DNA of 64,000 nucleotides, taken from assembly GCF_001922305.1 (NCBI RefSeq), contig NZ_CP018839.1, positions 434,001 to 498,000 of the forward strand, in the 5' to 3' direction. The translations under genes and the position numbers were made by a program. Shown piece after piece: positions 27,679-36,021 of this stretch. This stretch comes from Thauera chlorobenzoica (GTDB lineage Bacteria > Pseudomonadota > Gammaproteobacteria > Burkholderiales > Rhodocyclaceae). Each line of letters opens with the position of its first letter. Position 1 is the stretch's first letter. The notes beneath the pieces were generated by a model that saw only the letters and a list, made by a program, of their open reading frames with translations, was not told the DNA's origin and made no database searches.

Positions 27679-28020
27679 ATGCAAACCATCGCAGAACTGC
27701 CTGAGTACATCCGCGCCGCCGACAAGCTCATGAGCGCGGACGAACGACAGGACATCATCCGCTATCTCGCCGCGCACCCGAAAGTCGGTGACGTGATGGA
27801 GGGCACCGGTGGTGTGCGCAAATTACGATGGCGGCGTGGTGGACAAGGCAAGAGCGGAGGCGTTCGGGTCATCTACTACTTCCATAGCGAGGACATGCCG
27901 CTGTACCTGCTGACGCTTTTTGCCAAGGGCGACCGCGCCAACCTGACCAAGGCCGAACGAAACGAACTTGCCGACCTGACCGACCTACTTGTCAGGGCAT
28001 GGAGGAACAGACGGACATGA
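27679..28020 (+). CDS. RelE/HigB-like toxin of a type II toxin-antitoxin pair
   Basis: A 113-residue RelE-superfamily protein, likely a ribosome-dependent mRNA endonuclease. Motifs seen are DIIRYLAAHPKVGDVMEGTGGVRKLRW, split around the core, then GVRVIYYFHSEDMPLYLLTLFAKGDRANL (in parts) and a basic C-terminus. This matches the family in which the toxin gene precedes an XRE antitoxin. The start is ATG 27679; an in-frame TTG six codons upstream lies inside the dyad. The antitoxin gene overlaps its stop (ATGA). It sits between an integrase remnant and tRNA-Lys, so acquisition with a mobile element is likely. Confidence 0.87.
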   Translation: MQTIAELPEYIRAADKLMSADERQDIIRYLAAHPKVGDVMEGTGGVRKLRWRRGGQGKSGGVRVIYYFHSEDMPLYLLTLFAKGDRANLTKAERNELADLTDLLVRAWRNRRT

Positions 28021-28307
28021 GTACAGCATTCGAGAGCATCAAGCGTGGCCTGCAAGAGGCCATCGAGCACGCCGAAGGGCATTCCCCACCGGGCACCCGC
28101 ATTCATCGCCCGCGCCCGGTGGACGTGAAGGCTCTGCGTGCCAAGGTGGGCATGACGCAAGAGCAGTTCGCCGCGCGCTTCGGGTTCTCGACGGCGACCC
28201 TTCGCCACTGGGAGCGAGGCGACCGCACGCCGCACGGCCCCGCGCTCGTACTGCTCAACGTCATCGAGCGCAACCCCACCGCCGTCATCGAAGCCCTGAG
28301 CGCCTGA
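28017..28307 (+). CDS. XRE-family antitoxin (HigA-like helix-turn-helix)
   Basis: A 96-residue antitoxin partner of the RelE-like toxin. The N-terminal ~35 residues (FESIKRGLQEAIEHAEG) are the probable toxin-neutralising segment. The C-terminal helix-turn-helix reads VKALRAKVGMTQEQFAARFG, then FSTATLRHWERGDRTPHGPA, the usual XRE fold for autoregulation. The ATG overlaps the toxin stop. Toxin-first order is typical of the HigBA-like group. Confidence 0.9.
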   Translation: MSTAFESIKRGLQEAIEHAEGHSPPGTRIHRPRPVDVKALRAKVGMTQEQFAARFGFSTATLRHWERGDRTPHGPALVLLNVIERNPTAVIEALSA

Positions 28308-28485
28308 CCCGGCATGCCGCCCCTACCTCGACAGAGGGAAGAGCCGGACACCATTGCCGGCCCGTGATGCACGCTTCGCGCGCGCGTGGTGGCCTGATTT
28401 CCTTCTGGCGCTTATAAAAGGCTTACATGGACCTGAAAAGCAAAAAGGCCAGTCCGCGAGAACTGGCCTAAGTGCTTGAATTCGT
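28308..28485. other. gene-free stretch between the antitoxin gene and tRNA-Lys
   Basis: Beyond the tRNA terminator near its right end, no ORF or RNA signal is apparent. No second copy of the tRNA 3' end (an attachment-site repeat) was seen here or back to dbpA, so the boundary of the former mobile element stays unresolved. Confidence 0.5.
28436..28471 (-). terminator. intrinsic terminator of tRNA-Lys
   Basis: Read on the minus strand, GGCCAGT and ACTGGCC form a 7-bp stem around an 8-base loop, followed by TTTTTGCTTTT. It begins about 18 bases after the tRNA 3' end. Confidence 0.85.
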
Positions 28486-28561
<76 letters not shown>

Positions 28562-28657
28562 GGTGCCTTGCGGCGGATCGGGGTGGTGCCCGATCAGGAA
28601 GGCGCGAATCATACCCGCGCGGGCCTTGCGGCGCAACCGTTTTGTCCGCTGCCGCGT

Positions 28658-29203
28658 TCAGCCCAGGAGGCGTCCTGCGCGGCGGCGGGTGCCCGTGTGC
28701 GCGCCCAGACCATGCGCGCCATGGGCATGGCAGATCGCGCAGGCGAGGGCATCGGCGGCGTCGGGGCCGGGGCTGGCGTCGAGTGCGAGCAGGCGCTGCA
28801 CCATGTGCTGGACCTGCTCCTTGGCCGCCTTGCCGTAGCCGACCACCGACTGCTTGACCTGCAGCGCGGTGTATTCGGCCACCGCCAGCTCGCACGATAC
28901 TGCGCCGCAGATCACCGCGCCGCGCGCCTGGCCCAGCAGCAGGGTGGATTGCGGATTGACGTTGACGAACACCTTTTCCACCGCGACGACGTCGGGCTGC
29001 CAGGTGGCGATCACTTCGCGCACGCCGTCGAGCAGCGTCTTCAGGCGGCCGGGAAGTTCGCCGTCGGCGGTCCTGATGCAGCCGCTGGCGACGTAGCGCA
29101 GCTGGCTGCCGAGCTGGTCGACGAGACCGAAGCCGGTGATCCGCAATCCGGGGTCGAGGCCGAGGATGCGGGTGGCGACGGTGGCGGTGGCGGCGCTGCC
29201 CAC
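28658..29203 (-). CDS. ruvC: crossover junction endodeoxyribonuclease RuvC
   Basis: RuvC resolves Holliday junctions. The 181-residue product has the RNase H-like fold with the catalytic acids in [29 protein letters not shown] and [15 protein letters not shown]. The [13 protein letters not shown] region contacts DNA. The C-terminus after the last motif is basic ([12 protein letters not shown]). The usual partners ruvA and ruvB do not follow; tRNA-Lys and the mobile-element scar do. The upstream neighbour on the same strand is the YbjQ-like gene. Confidence 0.95.
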   Translation of the reverse strand: MGSAATATVATRILGLDPGLRITGFGLVDQLGSQLRYVASGCIRTADGELPGRLKTLLDGVREVIATWQPDVVAVEKVFVNVNPQSTLLLGQARGAVICGAVSCELAVAEYTALQVKQSVVGYGKAAKEQVQHMVQRLLALDASPGPDAADALACAICHAHGAHGLGAHTGTRRRAGRLLG

Positions 29204-29210
29204 GTCCGCT

Positions 29211-29528
29211 TCAGACCTGTACCGCGGTGCCGCTGACGCACACCATCAGCATGCCGTTGTCGGCGCCGAGAACTTCGTAATCGACGTCGATGCCGAGGAT
29301 GGCGTTGGCGCCGAGACGCACCGCTTCGGCCTGCATTTCCTCGATGGCGATGCGGCGGGCGTCGGCGAGGGTGCGTTCGTAGGCGCCGGCGCGGCCGCCG
29401 ACAACGTTGCGGATCGAGGCGAACAGGTCCTTGAAGAGGTTGGCGCCGATGATCGCTTCGCCATTGACCACGCCGAGGTACTGGCGCACGGGCTTGCCGT
29501 CGAGGCTGGAGGTGGTGGACATCAGCAT
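29211..29528 (-). CDS. YbjQ-like heavy-metal-binding domain protein (UPF0145)
   Basis: A 105-residue small protein of the YbjQ/UPF0145 family, which forms pentameric rings; its function is not established. The family hallmarks are [44 protein letters not shown] (in two parts), and [18 protein letters not shown] near the end. The start ATG 29528 follows a GGAG site. It ends 7 bases before the ruvC start and is probably cotranscribed with it. Confidence 0.88.
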   Translation of the reverse strand: MLMSTTSSLDGKPVRQYLGVVNGEAIIGANLFKDLFASIRNVVGGRAGAYERTLADARRIAIEEMQAEAVRLGANAILGIDVDYEVLGADNGMLMVCVSGTAVQV

Positions 29529-29557
29529 GGCGTTCTCCGGGAAATCAAGATCCGATT

Positions 29558-30445
29558 CTAGCCCTTGCGCGCCAGCCACACGCCCGACACGGCGATCGCC
29601 ATGCCGGCGAGGGCGATGCCGTGCAGGGTCTCGCCGAACATCGCCCAGGCGATCAGCGCGGTGGTGGGTGGGGTGAGGTAGAACAGGCTGGCGACGTTGA
29701 CCGCGCTGCCGCTGCGGATCAGCAGGTTGAGCAGGCTGATCGCGCCCAGCGATAGCACCAGCACCAGCCAGGCGAGGGCGAAGATGAAGTCGCTGCTCCA
29801 GTCGATGTGCAGGGTCTCGCTGCGGCTGGCGACGAGGGCGGTGACGAGCAGGCTGGGCAGGAACTGCACCACCGAGCCGGTGCGCAGGTCGAAGCGCGGG
29901 CAGAAGCGCTTCTGGTACAGGGTGCCGGCGGTGATGCCGAACAGCGCGGCGAAGGCCGGTTCGAGCATGTGCATCAGCTGCTCGGGCGCCACGCCGTCCA
30001 CCGAGGCCTTGCTGCCGACGACCAGGGTGACGCCGACAAAGCCGAGCGCCAGCCCGGTCCACTGCCGCGCCGACACCCGCTCGCCGAGCAACAGGCCGGC
30101 GCCGGCGGCGGTGAGCAGGGGCTGCATGCCGACCACCAGCGCCGACACCCCGGCGGGCAGGCCGCGGTGGATCGACATGAACACGCCGCCGAGGTACACC
30201 GCATGCACGAGCAGGCCGGTGATGCCGATGTGCATCGCCTCGCGCGGGCTGGCCGGCCACGGCGCGCGCATCGCCAGCGCCAGCATCGTCATCAGCGCGA
30301 TCACCAGTGCGTAGCGGGTGGCGAGGAAGGTCAGCGGCTCGGCATAGGGCAGGCCGTACTTGGCGCCGATGAAGCCGGTGCTCCACAGCAGCACGAACAG
30401 GAGCGGCATGAAGCGTTGGGTCAGGGGCGAAGTCGTGATGGGCAT
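29558..30445 (-). CDS. EamA/DMT-family transporter
   Basis: A 295-residue inner-membrane protein with ten predicted helices arranged as two EamA repeats (about 8-140 and 150-290), typical of drug/metabolite exporters. Clear motifs are [20 protein letters not shown] at the start of repeat one and [21 protein letters not shown] in repeat two. The start is ATG 30445 ([11 protein letters not shown]); the open frame upstream lies over the yebC terminator. The substrate cannot be predicted. Confidence 0.9.
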   Translation of the reverse strand: MPITTSPLTQRFMPLLFVLLWSTGFIGAKYGLPYAEPLTFLATRYALVIALMTMLALAMRAPWPASPREAMHIGITGLLVHAVYLGGVFMSIHRGLPAGVSALVVGMQPLLTAAGAGLLLGERVSARQWTGLALGFVGVTLVVGSKASVDGVAPEQLMHMLEPAFAALFGITAGTLYQKRFCPRFDLRTGSVVQFLPSLLVTALVASRSETLHIDWSSDFIFALAWLVLVLSLGAISLLNLLIRSGSAVNVASLFYLTPPTTALIAWAMFGETLHGIALAGMAIAVSGVWLARKG

Positions 30446-30528
30446 CGGAGAGGCGCTGCCAGTGGGCTGCGGGCGGGCCGCGATCGATCGATTACCGCGG
30501 GGGAAGCCGCGATGCGTGGCGCACAAGC

Positions 30529-30555
30529 AAAAAGCGGCGCTGGGCGCCGCTTTTT
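30529..30555. terminator. bidirectional-type terminator downstream of yebC
   Basis: AAAAA-GCGGCGC-TGG-GCGCCGC-TTTTT gives a perfect 7-bp GC stem with A and T tracts on both sides. It ends the yebC transcript 23 bases after its stop, so the EamA gene must be transcribed separately. Confidence 0.88.
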
Positions 30556-30577
30556 CGTCAGGCGTGCAGGCCGAAGC

Positions 30578-31303
30578 TTAGTCGATGATCTCGGCCGAGG
30601 TATAGACCTCCTGCACGTCGTCGAGTCCTTCGAGGGCATCGAGCAGTTTCTGCATGCGCGCGGCCTCGTCGCCGGCAAGCTCGATGACGTTGTCCGGTTT
30701 CATCGTCACTTCGCCGAATTCGGCGCTGAATCCGGCCTTCTCCAGCGCTTCCTTGATCGCGGTGAATTCCCACGGCCCGGTGATCACCTCGATCGAGCCG
30801 TCGTCGTTGCTGGCGACGTCTTCGGCGCCGGCCTCGAGCGCGGCTTCCATCAGCGCGTCCTCGTCGGTGCCGGGGGCGAACAGCAGCTGGCCGCAGTGCT
30901 TGAACTGGTACGCCACGCAGCCGTCGGTGCCCATGTTGCCGCCGTACTTGGAGAAGGCATGGCGCACGTCGGCGACGGTGCGGGTCTTGTTGTCGGTGAG
31001 GCAGTCGACCATCACCGCCGAGCCGCCGATGCCGTAGCCTTCATAGCGGACTTCCTCGTAGGTCACGCCTTCGAGTTCGCCGGTGCCTTTCTTGATCGCG
31101 TTGTCGATCTTGTCCTTGGGCATGTTGACGCCCTTGGCCTTGTCCACCGCCAGGCGCAGGCGCGGGTTGAAGCCCGGGTCGCCCCCGCCCATCTTGGCGG
31201 CGACGGTGATTTCCTTCGCCAGCTTGGAGAATGCCGCACCGCGCTTTTCGTCCTGACGACCCTTGCGGTGCTGGATGTTGGCCCACTTCGAATGACCCGC
31301 CAT
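30578..31303 (-). CDS. yebC: YebC/PmpR family protein
   Basis: A 241-residue member of the YebC family, described as a DNA-binding regulator and, more recently, as an aid to translation of difficult proline stretches. The full family pattern is present: [20 protein letters not shown], the [23 protein letters not shown] run (in parts), [16 protein letters not shown] and YEGYGIGG, with an acidic C-terminus. It often neighbours ruvC in proteobacteria, and does here with two genes in between. Its own promoter and terminator make it a single-gene unit. Confidence 0.95.
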   Translation of the reverse strand: MAGHSKWANIQHRKGRQDEKRGAAFSKLAKEITVAAKMGGGDPGFNPRLRLAVDKAKGVNMPKDKIDNAIKKGTGELEGVTYEEVRYEGYGIGGSAVMVDCLTDNKTRTVADVRHAFSKYGGNMGTDGCVAYQFKHCGQLLFAPGTDEDALMEAALEAGAEDVASNDDGSIEVITGPWEFTAIKEALEKAGFSAEFGEVTMKPDNVIELAGDEAARMQKLLDALEGLDDVQEVYTSAEIID

Positions 31304-31342
31304 AAGAACCTCTGTGCTGCCCGAGCGATTGAACAAACACGC

Positions 31343-31348
31343 ATTATA
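31343..31348 (-). promoter_or_regulatory. -10 element of the yebC promoter
   Basis: TATAAT in a CGCTATAATGC context on the minus strand, ~40 bases before the yebC ATG. The same GCTATAAT-like element precedes ybiT and ahcY. The -35 is not well conserved. Confidence 0.55.
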
Positions 31349-31390
31349 GCGGGGCGGTCGCACCCCGCGTAACCGGGCCGTCGGTACCGG

Positions 31391-32305
31391 CTACGCGCTT
31401 CGGTCCGGATCGAGCGCAGCGGGAAACACCACGCCGCGTGCGGCGTCGACCACCGCGCGAACCGCGGAATGCCGGATGCGGCGTTCGGTGCTGATCAGCC
31501 AGAAGCTCTGGCGCACCTCTTCGATCCGGCCGACTTCGCGCACGCCATAGCGGGCGGCGATTTCACCTGCGAGGATGGCGGGCGCGGGGAAGTAGCCTTC
31601 ACCAGTCTGGGCGAACGCTTTCATCAGGGCGCTGTCGTCGAATTCCCCCACCACCTGCGGAGACAGCCGCGCCTGCCCCAGCCAGCGCTCGATTTCGCCG
31701 CGTACCGCTGCGTTCGGGCCGGGAAGCAGCAGCGGTGCGCCGTTCAGGCAGCCGGGAAAGGCCCCCCCCTGGTCCGCCAGGGCCGGCGCGGCGAGGAAGG
31801 CGATCGCGCTGTCGCCGAGCTTGTGGCTGTGACCGCGCACCGAAAGCGCCGTCGGCATCGGGCGGTCGGCCAGCACCATGTCGAGCCGGTGCAGGGCGAG
31901 TTCGCCGAGCAACCAGTCGATCGGCGCCTCGCGGCAGACAAGGCGGACGCGCTCGGGGAGGCGCTTGAGCGACGCCAGCAGGCGAAGGGTCAGCGACTTC
32001 GGTACCACCTCGGAGATCCCCACGCGCAGGGTCGGCATCGCGGGGCCGGCGTGGGTGCGCAACGAGGAGAGCATCTCGTCGCCGAGCGCGAACATCTCAT
32101 CGGCGTAGGACAGTGCCACCCGCCCGGCCTCGGTGAGCGCCAGGCCGCGTCCCGCCGGGCGCAGCAGCGGGGTGCCGACTTCTTCTTCGAACAGGTTGAT
32201 CTGCGCGCTGATGGTCTGCGGCGTCAGGTGAAGCTGCTTCGCCGCGCCGGCAATACTGCCCGAATGGGCGACCGCCCAGAAGTAGCGCAAGTGTTTGAGG
32301 TTCAA
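31391..32305 (-). CDS. LysR-family transcriptional regulator (NhaR-like)
   Basis: A 304-residue LysR-type regulator. The N-terminal winged helix reads LKHLRYFWAVAHSGSIAGAA, then KQLHLTPQTISAQINLFEEE, and a linker helix leads to a periplasmic-binding-type effector domain (about 92-295). The NLKHLRYFWAVA start and the TPQTIS recognition helix are closest to NhaR, the sodium/proton-responsive activator of nhaA. It is divergent from the unknown-sbtA-sbtB unit, so it most likely controls that unit. sbtA encodes a sodium-coupled carrier, which would suit an NhaR relative. The effector is unknown. Confidence 0.88.
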   Translation of the reverse strand: MNLKHLRYFWAVAHSGSIAGAAKQLHLTPQTISAQINLFEEEVGTPLLRPAGRGLALTEAGRVALSYADEMFALGDEMLSSLRTHAGPAMPTLRVGISEVVPKSLTLRLLASLKRLPERVRLVCREAPIDWLLGELALHRLDMVLADRPMPTALSVRGHSHKLGDSAIAFLAAPALADQGGAFPGCLNGAPLLLPGPNAAVRGEIERWLGQARLSPQVVGEFDDSALMKAFAQTGEGYFPAPAILAGEIAARYGVREVGRIEEVRQSFWLISTERRIRHSAVRAVVDAARGVVFPAALDPDRSA

Positions 32306-32495
32306 GGTGGACGATTCGAGAAAAATTGGGATTCATTCAATATTAATCGACTTTATTTGATTCATGGAGGCCTTCAGAATCCGCCCGGTTTTGCTCGGGA
32401 GCGCGATGGCGCCCACGGCGTCCGCATCTGCGCCGATGAGTCCGGGCCAGAAGAGGGGATCGGTCCATGAAAACCGTCATCAAGGAGGCCTCGAC
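32306..32495. promoter_or_regulatory. AT-rich divergent control region of the LysR/sbt locus
   Basis: About 45 bases (32320-32365) are strikingly AT-rich for this genome and lie next to the LysR start, with overlapping TATTAAT/TTTATT elements that could serve promoters on both strands. I could not define a single convincing LysR box. The long leader (~130 bases) to the GTG at 32496 ends in an AAGGAGG ribosome site at 32482-32488. Confidence 0.45.
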
Positions 32496-33044
32496 GTGCT
32501 GATGGAAGGCAGAAGCGTCTTTGCGCTCGTGCGCAGCCCGGCCGATCTGGAGCGCGCGTGCCAGGAGCTGGGCGGTTTCCTGTCGGCGGTGCGCCAACGC
32601 ACCGCGCCTGCCGCCACGCCGGCGTGCCTGCTCGGTCTATGGGTCGATGCGCGCGGCACGGTGGAACTGCCCGCAGCCCTGGAACTGGGCGGTTCGGCGG
32701 ATGCCCCCCGCCATGCCCGTATCGCCGAGGCCACCGGCATGAGCGCGATCTGGATGATGTATGCCCTGGAAACTTCGCCGCGTGCGCCATCACGCGCCGA
32801 GGTGCTCGGGGGCTTGATACGGGCTCGCGCCGATGATGGCGGTGGGCCGGTGCCCGGCCATTTCATCCCGGTATTCGCCCGTGACACCCGGGCGGGCGCG
32901 GTGAAGACCGAGATGGAAGAGCTGGAATGCCGCCACCTTGGCCGGCTGCTGGCACCGTGCTATCACGATCCACGCACCGGGGTGCTCGACTGGCCGCGCG
33001 TGCCGGCGGAGCCGCTCTCCTGCCGGCAGGCGGCATCGCACTGA
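32496..33044 (+). CDS. unknown 182-aa protein upstream of sbtA
   Basis: I do not recognise this protein. The start GTG 32496 is chosen because AAGGAGG ends 7 bases before it; ATG 32502 is 13 bases away and ATG 32364 has no ribosome site. The product has no signal peptide and no membrane helix. It contains PADLERACQELGGFLSAVRQ (helical), a LLGLWVDARGTVELPAALEL strand region, GMSAIWMMYALE, and a C-terminal part with GHFIPVFARDTR, ELECRHLGRLLAP and CYHDPRTGVLDWPRVP. Scattered His/Cys residues could bind metal, but no standard motif is clear. It lies 8 bases before sbtA and is divergent from the LysR gene, so a role in bicarbonate uptake or its control is inferred. Confidence 0.8.
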   Translation: MLMEGRSVFALVRSPADLERACQELGGFLSAVRQRTAPAATPACLLGLWVDARGTVELPAALELGGSADAPRHARIAEATGMSAIWMMYALETSPRAPSRAEVLGGLIRARADDGGGPVPGHFIPVFARDTRAGAVKTEMEELECRHLGRLLAPCYHDPRTGVLDWPRVPAEPLSCRQAASH

Positions 33045-33052
33045 GCAGCGCC

Positions 33053-33994
33053 ATGGACCCGGTCATCCTGTTCTTCCTGCTCGGCCTCGCGGCCGGTTTG
33101 CTGCGTTCCGAGCTGCGCCTTCCCGGCGCGGTATACGACCTCGTGAGCATGCTCCTGCTGCTTGCGATCGGCATGAAGGGCGGGGTCGAGCTTGCCCGCC
33201 AGTCGCTCGCCGAGCTGCTCCCGCAGACTCTCGCCGTGATGACGATGGGCCTGCTGCTGCCCGCCATCGCCTACCCCGTGCTGCGCTATGCCGGGCGTTT
33301 CAAGCGCGCCGATGCGGCTTCCATCGCCGCCCACTACGGGTCGGTGAGTGTCGCTACCTACGCCGTGGCGGCGGCCTGGTTCGCCAGCCGCGACATCGCC
33401 TTCGAAGCGCACATGCCCTTGCTGCTGGCGGTGCTGGAGATTCCGGCAATCCTGGTCGGGATCGTCCTCGCCCGCGGTCTCTCGCGGGATATCCGGCTCG
33501 ATGCCGTGGTGCACGAGGTTTTTCTCGGCAAGGGCATCGTCCTGCTGATCGGCGGCCTGCTGATCGGCTGGGCCTCGGGTCCGGAAGGCATCATGCCGCT
33601 GGCGCCCCTGTTCTTCGACCTGTTCAAAGGAATCCTGGCCCTGTTCCTGCTGGAAATGGGGCTGATTACCGCAGCCCACTTCGGCAGCCTGCGACGGCAC
33701 GGCGCATTCCTCGTCCTTTTCGGCGTCGGTATGCCGCTGTTTGCGTCGCTGGTGGGGACGGTGTTCGGCGTTGTCCTCGGGTTTTCGGTCGGTGGAACGG
33801 CGATGCTCGCCACCCTCGCGGCGAGTGCCTCCTACATTGCAGTGCCTGCAGCGATGCGCATATCGGTGCCGGAGGCCAACCCGACGCTGTCCCTGGCGGC
33901 GGCCCTTGGGGTAACCTTTCCGTTCAACGTGCTGGCCGGCATTCCGCTTTATCATGCGCTTGCGACAAAGGTCCACGTGTTCGCCGGGGGTTGA
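33053..33994 (+). CDS. sbtA: sodium-dependent bicarbonate transporter SbtA
   Basis: SbtA is a high-affinity sodium/bicarbonate symporter, best known from cyanobacteria and also found in some proteobacteria. The 313-residue product has about ten hydrophobic helices in two inverted halves, beginning DPVILFFLLGLAAGLLRSEL. The family-specific LYDLxSxLLLLAIGxKGG pattern appears here as YDLVSMLLLLAIGMKGGVEL, followed by AHYGSVSVATYA in the first half and SASYIAVPAAMR in the second. It is shorter than cyanobacterial SbtA (~370) because the large cytoplasmic loop is reduced. sbtB follows 4 bases later. No RuBisCO or carboxysome genes are in the window. Confidence 0.87.
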   Translation: MDPVILFFLLGLAAGLLRSELRLPGAVYDLVSMLLLLAIGMKGGVELARQSLAELLPQTLAVMTMGLLLPAIAYPVLRYAGRFKRADAASIAAHYGSVSVATYAVAAAWFASRDIAFEAHMPLLLAVLEIPAILVGIVLARGLSRDIRLDAVVHEVFLGKGIVLLIGGLLIGWASGPEGIMPLAPLFFDLFKGILALFLLEMGLITAAHFGSLRRHGAFLVLFGVGMPLFASLVGTVFGVVLGFSVGGTAMLATLAASASYIAVPAAMRISVPEANPTLSLAAALGVTFPFNVLAGIPLYHALATKVHVFAGG

Positions 33995-33998
33995 GGAG

Positions 33999-34301
33999 AT
34001 GAACAGTCACACGCGCAAGTTGCTCACCATCGTGACCGAGGCGGTTCTCGAAAGCGTGCTGATCCGAGATATCGAACTTCTGGGCGCTCATGGCTATACG
34101 GTCAGCGATGTGCGGGGCAAAGGCAGTCGGGGCGTGCGCAGTTCCTCCTGGGACAGCAGCAGCAATATCCGGGTCGAAGTCCTGTGTGACGAGAAAACGG
34201 CTGCCGCCATTGCGGCACATCTGCAGGCGCACTACTACGCCGACTACGCGATGATCTTGTTCATCAACGACGTCGCGGTACTGCGGCCGGAAAAGTTCTG
34301 A
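33999..34301 (+). CDS. sbtB: PII-like regulator SbtB of the bicarbonate transporter
   Basis: SbtB is a trimeric PII-fold protein that binds adenyl nucleotides and gates SbtA. The 100-residue product starts at ATG 33999 (SHTRKLLTIVTEAVLES). The GKGSRGVRSSSWDSSSNIRV region is the signature of the T-loop base in PII-like SbtB. AHLQAHYYADYAMILFINDV forms the last strand and helix. The C-terminal CGPEGC redox/apyrase motif of some cyanobacterial SbtB proteins is absent; the protein ends in VLRPEKF. Spacing of 4 bases to sbtA indicates translational coupling. Confidence 0.88.
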   Translation: MNSHTRKLLTIVTEAVLESVLIRDIELLGAHGYTVSDVRGKGSRGVRSSSWDSSSNIRVEVLCDEKTAAAIAAHLQAHYYADYAMILFINDVAVLRPEKF

Positions 34302-34466
34302 TCCTGCCTGGATCGCCTCCTTCGCCTCCTTCGCCCCCTGCCGCAAAAGGGTGCGGCTTGCGCCCTTTCCGCCCCTTCCGCGGAAGAGCGGGCGCGCTCG
34401 GCAAAGGCCGCGGCCATTGGCTGCTAAACTCGCCGCCATCCAGACCCCATTCCCGAGGAGCATGAG

Positions 34467-35975
34467 ATGGCCGAGCCGATGCTGATCGCGCGTGCACCCG
34501 ACAACGACCTGTTCAAGGACCTCCACCTGCTGCCGCGCCTGGCCAACCGCCACGGCCTGATCACCGGCGCCACCGGTACCGGCAAGACGGTGACCCTGCA
34601 AAAGCTCGCCGAGTCCTTCGCCGCGATCGGCGTGCCGGTGTTCATGGCCGACGTCAAGGGCGACCTCTCCGGCATCGCCGCCGCCGGCACCGCCTCGCCC
34701 AAGCTGCTGCAGCGCCTGGTGGCGATCGGCATCGACGACTACGTGCCGCGCGCCAACACCACCGTGTTCTGGGACGTATTCGGCACCCAGGGCCATCCGG
34801 TGCGCGCCACCATCTCCGACATGGGGCCGCTGCTGCTCGCGCGCCTGCTCAACCTCAACGACACCCAGGCCGGCGTGCTCACCCTGGTGTTCAGGATCGC
34901 CGACGACAACGGCCTGCTGCTGCTCGACCTCAAGGACCTGCGGGCGATGGTGCAGTACGTCGGCGACAATGCAAAAAACTTCACCACCGCGTACGGCAAC
35001 GTTTCCGCGGCCTCGGTCGGCGCCATCCAGCGCAACCTGCTGGCGCTGGAGGAGCAGGGCGGCGACGTCTTCTTCGGCGAGCCGATGCTCGACATCAACG
35101 ACCTGATGCAGACCGACGCCGAGGGCCGCGGCGTCATCAACGTGCTCGCGGCGGACAAGCTCTACCACGCGCCCAAGCTCTACTCCACCTTCCTGCTGTG
35201 GCTGCTCGCCGAGCTGTTCGAGCAGCTGCCCGAAGTCGGCGACCCCGACCAGCCGAAGTTGGTGTTCTTCTTCGACGAGGCCCACCTGCTGTTCGACGAC
35301 GCGCCCAAGGCGCTGGTCGACAAGATCGAGCAGGTCGTGCGCCTGATCCGTTCCAAGGGGGTGGGCGTCTATTTCGTCACCCAGAACCCGCTTGACATTC
35401 CCGAGACCGTCCTCGGCCAGCTCGGCAACCGCGTCCAGCATGCGCTGCGCGCATTCACGCCGCGCGACCAGAAGGCGGTGAAGACCGCCGCCGACACCAT
35501 GCGGCCGAACCCGGCGTTCGATGCCGCCCAGGCGATCACCGAACTGGGGGTGGGCGAGGCGCTGATCTCCTTCCTCGACGACAAGGGCCGGCCGCAGCTC
35601 ACCGAGCGCTGCTTCGTGATCGCGCCCGACTCCCGTCTCGGGCCGCTGACCGAGGCCGAGCGCGGCGCCGCGATCACCGGTTCGGTGCTGCATGGCCACT
35701 ACGAGCGGGCGGTGGACCGCGAGTCCGCCTACGAGCGGCTGCGCGCCCAGGCCGAGGCCTCCGCCGCCGCCGCGCAGCAAACGGCGGCGGGCCGCGAGGG
35801 CGGCGGCGGGCTCAACGACATCCTGTTCGGCTCGACCGGGCCGCGTGGCGGGCAGCGCGACGGCCTCGTGCAGATCGCGGCGAAGACGGTGACGCGCACC
35901 ATCGGCAGCAGCATCGGCCGCCAGATCGTGCGCGGCCTGCTCGGCTCCTTGTTCGGCGGCGGCAGCCGGCGCTGA
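34467..35975 (+). CDS. HerA-like ATPase (DUF853, YjgR family)
   Basis: A 502-residue P-loop ATPase of the HerA/FtsK superfamily, YjgR branch. Walker A is [12 protein letters not shown] (about 33-44), Walker [16 protein letters not shown] (about 263-277), with the arginine-finger region [20 protein letters not shown]. The C-terminal ~80 residues carry an Ala-rich coil and end in glycine-rich [13 protein letters not shown]. The cellular role of YjgR-type proteins is not established; DNA translocation is inferred from the fold. It is monocistronic, with a likely TAAACT -10 near 34426. Confidence 0.9.
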   Translation: MAEPMLIARAPDNDLFKDLHLLPRLANRHGLITGATGTGKTVTLQKLAESFAAIGVPVFMADVKGDLSGIAAAGTASPKLLQRLVAIGIDDYVPRANTTVFWDVFGTQGHPVRATISDMGPLLLARLLNLNDTQAGVLTLVFRIADDNGLLLLDLKDLRAMVQYVGDNAKNFTTAYGNVSAASVGAIQRNLLALEEQGGDVFFGEPMLDINDLMQTDAEGRGVINVLAADKLYHAPKLYSTFLLWLLAELFEQLPEVGDPDQPKLVFFFDEAHLLFDDAPKALVDKIEQVVRLIRSKGVGVYFVTQNPLDIPETVLGQLGNRVQHALRAFTPRDQKAVKTAADTMRPNPAFDAAQAITELGVGEALISFLDDKGRPQLTERCFVIAPDSRLGPLTEAERGAAITGSVLHGHYERAVDRESAYERLRAQAEASAAAAQQTAAGREGGGGLNDILFGSTGPRGGQRDGLVQIAAKTVTRTIGSSIGRQIVRGLLGSLFGGGSRR

Positions 35976-36021
35976 GCAACGGCGCCGGCCCGCTGCGGAA
36001 ACCCGGTCCGGAGGCGGTGGT

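Noticed and set aside
32467..32502. An 11-codon leader peptide overlapping the start of the unknown protein upstream of sbtA
   Set aside because: It has no ribosome site of its own and no regulatory codon run. The AAGGAGG inside it serves the GTG at 32496.
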